8,630 nucleotides of DNA from an uncultured Oscillospiraceae bacterium (GCA_934565425.1 CAKTHW010000067.1:1-8630); one strand, 5' to 3'. Numbered from the stretch's first letter, positions 1-5,038 are shown. Numbers and translations: made by a program. Notes: a model not told the origin generated them from the sequence alone.

Positions 1-93
1 TGCCTTTGCAGCTGCGTCTGCCTGTTCCTGAGTTGCGAATGCGAACTCTGCCTGTGCGGCCTTGGACCGTGCGATCAATTCTTTCACTGTCAT
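1..93 (-). CDS. sucD: CoA-acylating aldehyde dehydrogenase, N-terminus only (probable CoA-dependent succinate semialdehyde dehydrogenase)
   Basis: Only the first 31 codons are in the window; the gene runs off the left edge. It begins ATG with an AGGAG ribosome binding site about 10 nt upstream. The residues MTVKELIARSKAAQAEF followed by TQEQAD match the start of the CoA-acylating aldehyde dehydrogenase family. That family includes the SucD enzyme of Clostridium kluyveri, which reduces succinyl-CoA to succinate semialdehyde with NAD(P)H, and the N-terminal half of AdhE. Choosing SucD over an acetaldehyde dehydrogenase rests partly on context: a succinyl-CoA transferase of the Cat1 type lies upstream under a near-duplicate promoter. 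The catalytic cysteine and cofactor site are outside the window, so substrate is inferred. This sucD is not the succinyl-CoA ligase alpha subunit that shares the symbol. Confidence 0.65.
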   Translation of the reverse strand, partial: MTVKELIARSKAAQAEFAFATQEQADAAAKA

Positions 94-163
94 GTTAGGT
101 CATCTCCTATTCTCGATTCTGGTTGCATTTCTGGTCATTATTTAGGGAATATTGCTTAAAATT

Positions 164-180
164 AAAGGATTTTGTCCTTT
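164..180 (-). other. Small leader hairpin near the sucD-like transcription start
   Basis: A 6-bp perfect inverted repeat (AAAGGA/TCCTTT on the minus strand, loop CAAAA) sits just downstream of the predicted -10 of the sucD-like gene, close to the expected 5' end of its mRNA. It could stabilise the 5' end of the transcript or be chance. No long U run follows, so it is not an evident attenuator. The rest of the leader, about 70 nt up to the start codon, is AT-rich and shows nothing else clear. Confidence 0.3.
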
Positions 181-190
181 ATTGTTGTCT

Positions 191-262
191 GTATTATACC
201 AACGCTGTCTAAAATAGCAATAGACTGCGCCGCTTTTTCCCCTTTGCGAAATATGTTCTCAA
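191..262 (-). promoter_or_regulatory. Promoter and operator-like box of the sucD-like gene
   Basis: On the minus strand there is a perfect -10 TATAAT (193-198) and a -35 TTGCTA (215-220) separated by 16 bp. Upstream of the -35 lies an imperfect inverted repeat TATTTC-N8-GAAAAA (234-253), then a TTGAGAAC stretch. The whole box aligns with the promoter of the cat1-like gene at 3629-3701 (about 53 of 73 columns identical by hand, with one single-base gap). Conservation is concentrated in the -10, the -35 and the upstream repeat rather than the spacer, as expected for a regulatory site. A regulator bound here would sit just upstream of RNA polymerase, a position more typical of activation than repression. 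IclR-family operators are often A/T-centred palindromes with GAAA/TTTC arms, so one of the two neighbouring IclR proteins is the natural candidate. Confidence 0.75.
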
Positions 263-418
263 TACATGAACCGCGTTTTTGCTTTTTGCGCTGTCACTTT
301 CATAATATGCAATTCGATTCGAAATAAGGAAACTTCCCGCTCTTACAATCTCTCCATGTCAAATTTGTACAGTTCCCCTCCATTTCAGCACATTTACCGA
401 AAAATCTGCGTTTTGGGC

Positions 419-462
419 AAAAAAATAGCGGCCGTGAAATGCTCCAGTCATTTCACGGCCGC
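419..462 (-). terminator. Intrinsic terminator of iclR1
   Basis: A 14-bp perfect stem (428-441 paired with 449-462) with a 7-nt loop is followed on the minus strand by TATTTTTTT. It lies about 17 bp beyond the iclR1 stop codon and separates that gene from the promoter of the sucD-like gene. Confidence 0.92.
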
Positions 463-478
463 CTGTTCTTCCAGAGTT

Positions 479-1273
479 TTATTTGGGGTAATAACCCAAT
501 TTCCCGGAGATCTTCCCTGCGGCAGTGGTCACAGCCTTGGCCAATTCCCGCTCTCTCTGGGGCTGGCTGAGGCTATGGGCACTGGCGGATATGCTGATGG
601 CTGCAACCGGATTCCGGTTGCGGTCGAAGATGGGCACGGCCAACGAGCCGATGTTTTCCGACAGCTCATCGAAGATGATGCAGTACCCTTTCTGTCTGGT
701 ACGCGCCAGCTCCTGCTGGATCTCCTGGATGTCCACCTTGGTCTCCGGCGTGTATTTTCTCAGTTCGCTGTCCCGCAAAACCCGCTGAACTTCCCCAGAA
801 GACTGGTACGCCATGATGGCGCGGCCCATCGCGGAACAGTACATTGGATGGCAATGACCCATCGGAATCAGCAATTCCATGGTATTTTCGCAACAAATAC
901 TGATCAAATGCACCACTTCCACCCCACGAGGCACACTCATGTGACTGTGGACGCCATACTTATAGGAGAGCCGCTGCAGCTCCGGATAGGCGAAGCGGTA
1001 GATGCTGCTGTTCTGCAGCGCCGCGCCGGCCAGAGCGACGATCTCCAAGCCCAGGGAGTAAAATCCCGTGGCGTCGTCCCGCTGCAGGTAGCCCCAATCC
1101 AGCATGGTGTTGAGATGTCTGGAGACGGTGCTGATGTTCATGTGCAGCTTGGAGGCGATGTCCGAAGTCCGCTGGGTCGGCGTTGTCTCGTTAAAGGTGG
1201 AGAGGATCGCGAAGGTCTTACCCACACTCTTCGCGTTGGAACTGCTCTGCTGTTTCACTGCTGCTTGACTCAT
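479..1273 (-). CDS. IclR-family transcriptional regulator, copy 1
   Basis: A 264-residue DNA-binding regulator. Residues about 13-75 form the IclR winged helix-turn-helix: SVGKTFAILSTFNE leads in, the recognition helix is around ISTVSRHLNTMLDWG (47-61), and a wing follows. Residues about 88-264 are the effector-binding domain, with the family motif CSAMGRA near 146-152 and PIFDRNRNPVAAISISA near the end. The frame is open up to 1387, but the ATG at 1273 is preferred. It gives exactly the length of the second copy (3849-4643), starts at the matching residue, has a GGAAAGGG-type ribosome site upstream, and lies downstream of the predicted promoter. The two copies are about 79% identical, with divergence mainly in the first ten residues and near 155-215. 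It probably binds a small carboxylate or acyl-CoA signal and acts on the sucD-like and/or cat1-like promoters. The ligand and the sign of regulation cannot be read from sequence. Confidence 0.93.
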   Translation of the reverse strand: MSQAAVKQQSSSNAKSVGKTFAILSTFNETTPTQRTSDIASKLHMNISTVSRHLNTMLDWGYLQRDDATGFYSLGLEIVALAGAALQNSSIYRFAYPELQRLSYKYGVHSHMSVPRGVEVVHLISICCENTMELLIPMGHCHPMYCSAMGRAIMAYQSSGEVQRVLRDSELRKYTPETKVDIQEIQQELARTRQKGYCIIFDELSENIGSLAVPIFDRNRNPVAAISISASAHSLSQPQRERELAKAVTTAAGKISGKLGYYPK

Positions 1274-1358
1274 AACCAAACACCCTTTCCTTTCAAAGTT
1301 CTCTTTCTGCCTGGTCGATGCAAACGAATCTTTTTGTGCAATTTGTACGAGCAAGTTC

Positions 1359-1387
1359 AGTGTAACACGGCTTTTCATATCACGCAA
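1359..1387 (-). promoter_or_regulatory. Probable iclR1 promoter
   Basis: Minus-strand -35 TTGCGT (1382-1387) and -10 TACACT (1359-1364) with a 17-bp spacer, about 86 bp upstream of the chosen iclR1 start codon. Each hexamer is an imperfect match, so strength is likely moderate. The -35 lies inside one copy of a direct repeat (see 1371-1428), which suggests that a regulator could occlude it. Confidence 0.55.
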
Positions 1388-1428
1388 TCATTTTTCGCAA
1401 GAAGCAACATCTTTTTCATATAGTGCAA
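1371..1428 (-). repeat. Direct repeat pair overlapping the iclR1 promoter
   Basis: On the minus strand, TTGCACTATATGAAAAAG (1411-1428) and TTGCGTGATATGAAAAG (1371-1387) are near-identical direct repeats about 40 bp apart, close to four helical turns. The downstream copy covers the -35 of the iclR1 promoter. Further TTGC words lie between them (TGTTGCTTCTTGCG). This looks like an operator for autoregulation, which is common in the IclR family. The binding protein is inferred. Confidence 0.45.
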
Positions 1429-1534
1429 CAACATGAAAATTTTTGTAATCTTGATAGGCCATCCCCCAATCCAACCTATTTTCTCCTATTTTGTGGGTTC
1501 TATCCCTCCTCCGGACAGCCCATCCATCCGGTGC

Positions 1535-1578
1535 AAAAAAGGAACCAGCCCTCGTTTTTGCATAAAACAAGGGCCGGT
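1535..1578 (-). terminator. Minus-strand intrinsic terminator between the structured intergenic region and iclR1
   Basis: Read on the minus strand, ACCGGCCCTTGTTTT (1578-1564) pairs with AAAACGAGGGCTGGT (1558-1544). This makes a continuous 15-bp helix with a 5-nt loop, and TCCTTTTTT follows. Two pairs are G-U on the minus strand but would be A-C mismatches on the plus strand, so the hairpin is built for minus-strand transcripts. No gene ends just upstream. It therefore probably stops read-through from the cat1-like gene or from an RNA encoded at 1596-1900. The remaining stretch toward iclR1 (about 1430-1534) shows only a 5-bp CCGGA/TCCGG inverted repeat at 1511-1531. Confidence 0.85.
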
Positions 1579-1595
1579 CTTGCATGAGAGAACAA

Positions 1596-1670
1596 GCGAT
1601 CGGAGCTGAGAAAGGATGGCATCCACCGTCCTGCGGAGTCACAAAACACAGGACAGGGTACTCCGATCGC
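1596..1670 (-). other. Nested intergenic hairpin, unassigned structured RNA or DNA
   Basis: A 10-bp perfect outer stem (GCGATCGGAG 1596-1605 with CTCCGATCGC 1661-1670) encloses an inner stem (GTCCTG 1628-1633 with CAGGAC 1649-1654). Next to the inner stem, c1627/a1655 would be a mismatch on the plus strand but a G-U pair on the minus strand, followed by a further Watson-Crick pair. Together with the minus-strand terminator just downstream at 1535-1578, this favours a minus-strand transcript. I do not recognise the fold. Confidence 0.5.
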
Positions 1671-1697
1671 GCATCTGTTTTGATTTCTAGCTGAGCA

Positions 1698-1897
1698 TTT
1701 AAAAGAGCCATGCACTAAACTTCAATGAACACAAGTTTTCCTAATAGGAGGTATACACAACGCCTCACCTAGGGTAAGGGAACGGCTCGTCCGATCTGAC
1801 TCGGCGAGACCATGAGAGGTCGAAAGGGGAAGATCTCTCAAAGGTGAGGGCCTATTCTTGAAGATTTTGGCAGAAGATGAAGGATGGCTCTTTTAGA
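1698..1897 (+). ncRNA. Candidate 200-nt structured RNA with a closing helix and three-way junction, class unknown
   Basis: Five helices nest without conflict. P0: 1698-1711 with 1884-1897 (14 bp including one G-U). P1: AATAGG 1743-1748 with CCTATT 1851-1856. P2: CCTCACCT 1763-1770 with AGGTGAGG 1842-1849. P3: 1784-1794 with 1801-1811, with two single-base bulges. P4: TGAGAGGTC 1813-1821 with GATCTCTCA 1832-1840, loop GAAAGGGGAA. P2, P3 and P4 meet in a tight three-way junction with a purine-rich strand (1771-1783) and single A linkers. The non-Watson-Crick pairs in P0 and P4 are G-U on the plus strand and A-C on the minus, which mildly favours a plus-strand RNA. However, no good plus-strand promoter or U-tailed terminator is visible, and the nearest terminator (1535-1578) serves the minus strand. 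Alternatives are a minus-strand 3' UTR element of the cat1-like mRNA or a MITE-like mobile remnant with P0 as terminal inverted repeats. It does not match any riboswitch class I can recall. Confidence 0.5.
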
Positions 1898-1922
1898 CAC
1901 CCAGCTATTCTGTTATAAGAGG

Positions 1923-1963
1923 TTGGGCGGCTGTCAGCCTGGCTGTAGCGGACAGCCGCCCGG
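1923..1963. other. Strong GC-rich hairpin downstream of the cat1-like gene
   Basis: An 11-bp perfect stem (GGGCGGCTGTC 1925-1935 with GACAGCCGCCC 1951-1961) extends by two G-U pairs if read on the plus strand. It lies about 75 bp after the cat1-like stop codon. Neither strand has a convincing U run after it (plus GCGTATAAAA, minus AACCTCTTATAAC). It is therefore a weak or factor-dependent terminator, a 3'-end stabiliser, or an outer part of the structured region beside it. Confidence 0.6.
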
Positions 1964-2036
1964 CGTATAAAACCCAGTTACTTCTCCTTCCACCCCATGA
2001 TACGGTCAGAGAAGGTAGGCAGGTTCGCGAAAGTAA

Positions 2037-3515
2037 TTACTTCTTCATGGTGCCGTGGTCCAGATAGTTCTGGTGCCAGGACAGAGCCAGCTTCAGGTCG
2101 TGGGGGGTGTGCTGACCAGCGGAGACCTTGCAGGCATGTTCAAAGTATTCCCGCAACATGGGACGATAATCCGGATGTGCGCAATTTTCGATGAGCAATT
2201 TTGCCCGCTGCTTGGGAGACTTCCAACGCAGGTCGGCAATGCCCTGTTCGGTGATGATGACGGCCACGTCATGTTCGGTGGAGTCCACGTGGGAGACCAT
2301 GGGAACGATGCAGGAGATGTCGCCGCCCTTGGCGATGGATTCGGTGGCGAAGATGCTGATACGAGCGTTACGAGCGAAGTCAGCGCTACCGCCCAGGCCG
2401 TTCATCATCTTGGTGCCCATGATGTGGGTGGAGTTGACGTTGCCGTAGATGTCCACTTCGATGGGGGTGTTCAGGGAGATCAGACCCAGACGACGGGCAG
2501 TCTCGGGATGGTTGGTGATCTCCTGGGGACGGATGATGATCTTATCGTGATAGAAGTCGATGTTCTCGTAGAAACGCTTCCGGTTCTCAGCAGTCAGAGC
2601 GATGGAGCTGGAGGAGACGAAGGTGAAGACACCCTGGTCGATCAGATCCAGTGCAGCGTCCTGCATGACTTCGGTGTACATGCTCAGACCCTTGAAGCCG
2701 CTGGAAGCCAGGCCGCCCAGGACAGCGTTGCCCACAGAGCCAACACCAGACTGGAAGGGGCCGGGGTTTTCAGGCAGACGGCCGGCGGCGATCTCGCCCT
2801 TCAGGAACTTGATGACGTTCTTGCCGATCTCGTCGGTTGCGGGAGTGGTGGGCTTGAACTTCTGAGGGGGATCTTCCCGGTCGGTCATGACGATTGCCAC
2901 GATCTTGTTGGGGGCGCAGGGGATGAAGGGGGTGCCCACGCGGTCATCGGGCTTGGTGATGGGGATGATCTTTGCGTGAGGGGGAATGCCGATCTCGAAG
3001 ACGTCGTGCATACCGATGAGGCCTTCGGGCAGGGTGGTGTTGACTTCCACGATGACCATATCAGCGGAAGCGACCGCTGCGTCGGAGGAACCGCAGGAAG
3101 CGGCGGGATACAGGCCTTCTTCGCTGACCGCAGTACATTCGATCATAGCCACGTTGGTGTGCAGGCCGCAGTCCTGCTTCATGTTCATGGGTAGGTGGGA
3201 GATGTGAAGGTCGCTGAATTCCACATCGCCCTTGTTGATGGCCTTACGCAGGTCGCCATTGGACTGGTGGCCGAAACGGCGGGAGACCAGACCGGCACGG
3301 ACCATAGCGCCGTCCACTTCATCGCTGACTGCTGCGCCAACGCAGATGGTCAGATCCTTTGCGTGGCCGGATTCCACCAGAGCCAGAGGCACTGCCTTGG
3401 GGCTGCCCACGCTGGTGAAGCCGCTGATGCCCAGAACCATGCCAGACTTCACGAACTGTGCTGCCTGCTGAGCCGACATCACTTTGCTCTTCAGAGATTC
3501 TGCTACTCTTTCCAT
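2037..3515 (-). CDS. cat1: Succinyl-CoA:CoA transferase, Cat1/AarC type (acetyl-CoA hydrolase/transferase family)
   Basis: A 492-residue cytoplasmic enzyme that moves CoA between acyl-CoAs and free acids. In C. kluyveri, Cat1 makes succinyl-CoA from succinate using acetyl-CoA. Similarity to Cat1 runs the full length; the long basic N-terminal extension of the kluyveri protein is absent. Landmarks are ISGFTSVGSPKAVP (30-43), the glycine loop GVGSVGNAV (257-265), the probable catalytic glutamate E282 in MYTEVMQD, NSTHIMGTKMMNGLGGSADF (361-380), and SHVDSTEHDVAVIITEQG. The 4-hydroxybutyrate transferase Cat2 is shorter and lacks several of these blocks. The start has AAGGAG a few bases upstream. 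The gene appears monocistronic, with its own promoter and leader. Feeding a downstream SucD-like dehydrogenase fits the succinate to 4-hydroxybutyrate route. Acetate:succinate exchange of the AarC type would look the same, so the in vivo direction is inferred. Confidence 0.9.
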   Translation of the reverse strand: MERVAESLKSKVMSAQQAAQFVKSGMVLGISGFTSVGSPKAVPLALVESGHAKDLTICVGAAVSDEVDGAMVRAGLVSRRFGHQSNGDLRKAINKGDVEFSDLHISHLPMNMKQDCGLHTNVAMIECTAVSEEGLYPAASCGSSDAAVASADMVIVEVNTTLPEGLIGMHDVFEIGIPPHAKIIPITKPDDRVGTPFIPCAPNKIVAIVMTDREDPPQKFKPTTPATDEIGKNVIKFLKGEIAAGRLPENPGPFQSGVGSVGNAVLGGLASSGFKGLSMYTEVMQDAALDLIDQGVFTFVSSSSIALTAENRKRFYENIDFYHDKIIIRPQEITNHPETARRLGLISLNTPIEVDIYGNVNSTHIMGTKMMNGLGGSADFARNARISIFATESIAKGGDISCIVPMVSHVDSTEHDVAVIITEQGIADLRWKSPKQRAKLLIENCAHPDYRPMLREYFEHACKVSAGQHTPHDLKLALSWHQNYLDHGTMKK

Positions 3516-3553
3516 ACTTAACTCCTTACTTCGTCAATGTTTATGCTGAACTC

Positions 3554-3597
3554 GTGTCCCGGTCTTCGCTTTTCTCCGCCGCATCGACCGCGGACAC
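3554..3597 (-). promoter_or_regulatory. Hairpin in the cat1-like 5' untranslated region
   Basis: On the minus strand, GTGTCC-G-CGGTC pairs with GACCG-GGACAC, an 11-bp stem with one bulged G and a loop of about 21 nt. It lies in the leader of about 108 nt between the predicted transcription start (near 3624) and the start codon, some 40 bp upstream of the ATG. It leaves the ribosome site free, so mRNA stability or a protein site is more likely than direct occlusion. The sucD-like leader has no matching element. Confidence 0.45.
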
Positions 3598-3628
3598 CAA
3601 AATGATTCGGTATTCATCACTGTGGTTC

Positions 3629-3701
3629 GTATTATAGCGGACCGTTTCAAAATAGCAACCGATTGAAGCCGCTATTTCCGATTGACGAAATATATTCTCA
3701 A
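3629..3701 (-). promoter_or_regulatory. Promoter and operator-like box of the cat1-like gene
   Basis: Minus-strand -10 TATAAT (3631-3636) and -35 TTGCTA (3653-3658) have a 16-bp spacer. Fourteen bases upstream of the -35 is a perfect 6-bp inverted repeat TATTTC-N8-GAAATA (3673-3692). It overlaps a second near-palindrome GAAATATATTCTC (3687-3699, plus strand). The box is shared with the sucD-like promoter at 191-262, including a nearly identical 16-bp end (3686-3701 against 247-262, one difference). It is the best candidate target for the IclR protein encoded immediately upstream, and its position suggests activation. Overlap of the two palindromes leaves the exact operator undecided. Confidence 0.8.
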
Positions 3702-3748
3702 AAAATAGTTTTCGATTTTGCACTGCGATAGGCCAGTTGCATATGACG

Positions 3749-3795
3749 AAAGCTGTTTGCAGAGGGGTCAACTGCAAACAGCTTTTGTTTTTCTC
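3749..3795. terminator. Terminator hairpin after iclR2
   Basis: A 14-bp perfect stem (AAAGCTGTTTGCAG 3749-3762 with CTGCAAACAGCTTT 3772-3785) lies 64 bp beyond the iclR2 stop. On the plus strand it is followed by TTGTTTTT. On the minus strand the tail is only TTTCGTC with an A-rich stretch before the stem. The minus-strand role of ending the iclR2 transcript fits the gene layout, but the better U tract is on the plus strand, so it may work in both directions. Confidence 0.75.
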
Positions 3796-3848
3796 TATGA
3801 AACCTGCCGCGGATCTAGGAAAGGGTCGTCCACGACGCAGGACTGTTC

Positions 3849-4643
3849 TCATTTCGGGTAGTAACCCAGCTTGCCGGAGATCTTTCCCGCTGCGGTCATC
3901 ACTGCCTTGGCCAGCTCTCGTTCCCGCTGAGGCTGGCTCAAGCTCTGGGCGCTGGCGGAGACACTGATGGCAGCCACCGGATTCCGGTTGCGGTCAAAGA
4001 TGGGCGCCGCCAGGGAGCTTTTGCTCTCGGCCAATTCGTCGAAGAGGATGCAGTATCCCTTCTGCCGGGTATGGATCAGCTCTTGGTTGATCTCCCGCAG
4101 ATCGATCTTAGTCTCCGGCGTCAGCTTTTGCAGCTCACTAGCTTTGAGCACCTTCTGCACCTCTGTCTGAGGCATATAAGCCAGCATGGCGCGTCCCATA
4201 GCGGAGCAATACATGGGGTGACAATGACCCATGGGAATGAGCAATTCCATGGTACTTTCGCAACAAATACTGATCAAATGCACCACATCCACCGCACGGG
4301 GCACCCCCATGTGACTGTGGACGCCGTACTTGTAGGACAGCTGCTGCAGCTCCGGGTAGGCGTGGCGATAGACGTCATTATTTTGCAGCGCCGCGCCGGC
4401 CAAGGCCACGATCTCCAGCCCTAAGGAATAGTACCCGGTGGAGTCGTCTCGCTCCAGGAAGCCCCAGTCCAACATGGTGTTCAGGTGGCGGGAGACGGTG
4501 CTGATATTCATATGCAGTTTGGTGGCGATATCCGATGTACGCTGTTCCGGCGCCAGTTCGTTGAAGGTGGAGAGGATCTCCAACGTCTTGCTGACGCTCT
4601 TTGCGTTGGATCCTTTATGTGAACCCTCCGTTCGTTGAGCCAT
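3849..4643 (-). CDS. IclR-family transcriptional regulator, copy 2
   Basis: A 264-residue regulator with the IclR winged helix-turn-helix at about 13-75 (SVSKTLEILSTFNE, then the recognition helix ISTVSRHLNTMLDWG identical to copy 1) and the effector domain from about 88 on (CSAMGRAMLA, YCILFDELAESKSS, PIFDRNRNPVAAISVSA). It starts ATG with AGGATG 8 nt upstream. It aligns gap-free with the copy at 479-1273 at about 79% identity. Identical recognition helices mean both probably bind the same DNA sequence. The differences at 155-175 and 184-215 lie in the effector domain and could change ligand response or oligomer contacts. The gene sits directly upstream of the cat1-like gene, separated by a hairpin and the shared operator-like box. 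Regulation of that gene is inferred from position and the duplicated layout. Confidence 0.94.
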   Translation of the reverse strand: MAQRTEGSHKGSNAKSVSKTLEILSTFNELAPEQRTSDIATKLHMNISTVSRHLNTMLDWGFLERDDSTGYYSLGLEIVALAGAALQNNDVYRHAYPELQQLSYKYGVHSHMGVPRAVDVVHLISICCESTMELLIPMGHCHPMYCSAMGRAMLAYMPQTEVQKVLKASELQKLTPETKIDLREINQELIHTRQKGYCILFDELAESKSSLAAPIFDRNRNPVAAISVSASAQSLSQPQRERELAKAVMTAAGKISGKLGYYPK

Positions 4644-4725
4644 GACAGATCATCCTTTCTCAACAGAAAGATTTCCAGATTTTATTGGGATTGTTACGTT
4701 TCTATCAAAGTTTCTGTGCCAGGTT

Positions 4726-4754
4726 AGTTTATCACCTTTTTGCGCATGATGCAA
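4726..4754 (-). promoter_or_regulatory. Probable iclR2 promoter
   Basis: Minus-strand -35 TTGCAT (4749-4754) and -10 TAAACT (4726-4731) with a 17-bp spacer, about 80 bp upstream of the start codon. The -35 lies in TTGCATCATGCGCAA, which contains the palindrome GCATCATGC and could be an autoregulatory site. A 5-bp inverted repeat TTTCT-GTTG-AGAAA lies in the leader just before the ribosome site (4656-4669). Confidence 0.5.
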
Positions 4755-4860
4755 CTGGATAACAGGATTTTCTTCAAAATAGGAAAAACCATACACAGAC
4801 CGGCGTTTTTTCCTGTGAAAACAGTGCATTTTTTCGCAGAATGATAGGTAAAAATGCTGC

Positions 4861-4990
4861 AAATCCCGTTTTCCCACTGTGATAACCCATCAAACCGCAG
4901 AAAATCGCGCGGTCGCCATGAGAAAAACCCACGGATACCAACGAAATCCCACGGCCACCAGAGCACGAAAAACAGGGGATTTTTCGCGCC
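4861..4990. repeat. Intergenic stretch with degenerate repeats of about 20 bp, no gene
   Basis: The gap between the iclR2 promoter and the SecB-like terminator has no credible reading frame. On the plus strand, short A-rich runs followed by CCC recur at about 13-23 bp spacing. The clearest pair is AAAACCCACGGATACCA (4924-4940) against AAATCCCACGGCCACCA (4945-4960). The pattern is imperfect and may be a degenerate binding-site cluster or chance. Confidence 0.3.
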
Positions 4991-4993
4991 CCC

Positions 4994-5030
4994 AAAAAAA
5001 AAGACCTGCCTCAGAACAGGCAGGTCTTTT
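4994..5030 (-). terminator. Intrinsic terminator of the SecB-like gene
   Basis: A 12-bp stem (AAAGACCTGCCT 5000-5011 with AGGCAGGTCTTT 5018-5029) with a 6-nt loop. The minus-strand transcript then ends in a run of nine U (complement of 4994-5002). It starts 9 bp after the stop codon. The A-rich other side could also give weak termination on the plus strand. Confidence 0.95.
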
Positions 5031-5038
5031 GCAAACGT

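Noticed and set aside
1274..1387. 38-residue N-terminal extension of iclR1 from the ATG at 1387
   Set aside because: It would start upstream of or inside the predicted promoter, has no counterpart in the second copy, and lacks IclR similarity.
1388..1711. Minus-strand frame of 107 codons in the iclR1/cat1 gap
   Set aside because: It has no ribosome site, begins inside the P0 helix, and runs through the 1596-1670 hairpin, the intrinsic terminator and the iclR1 promoter region. Its composition shows no protein family signal.
1741..1755. Perfect AGGAGGT on the plus strand suggesting a short gene
   Set aside because: No ATG, GTG or TTG lies at a usable distance downstream. The bases are better explained as part of helix P1 and its internal loop.
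1978..2036. Minus-strand reading ITFANLPTFSDRIMGWKEK just after the cat1-like stop, in another frame
   Set aside because: It could suggest a frameshifted C-terminus, but the cat1-like protein already ends like C. kluyveri Cat1, and the short peptide matches no family I know. No start codon or ribosome site is visible.
2055..3194. Long plus-strand frame of 379 codons opposite the cat1-like gene
   Set aside because: It is an antisense shadow of a well-supported gene. Its Gly/Asp/Val-rich product is typical of reading the opposite strand of GC-rich coding DNA. The plus-strand frames at 266-1423, 5632-6753 and 6879-7811 are the same kind of shadow.
3541..3852. Minus-strand frame of 103 codons upstream of the cat1-like gene
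   Set aside because: It spans the iclR2 terminator, the operator-like box and the cat1-like promoter and leader. It has no ribosome site and no recognisable protein features.
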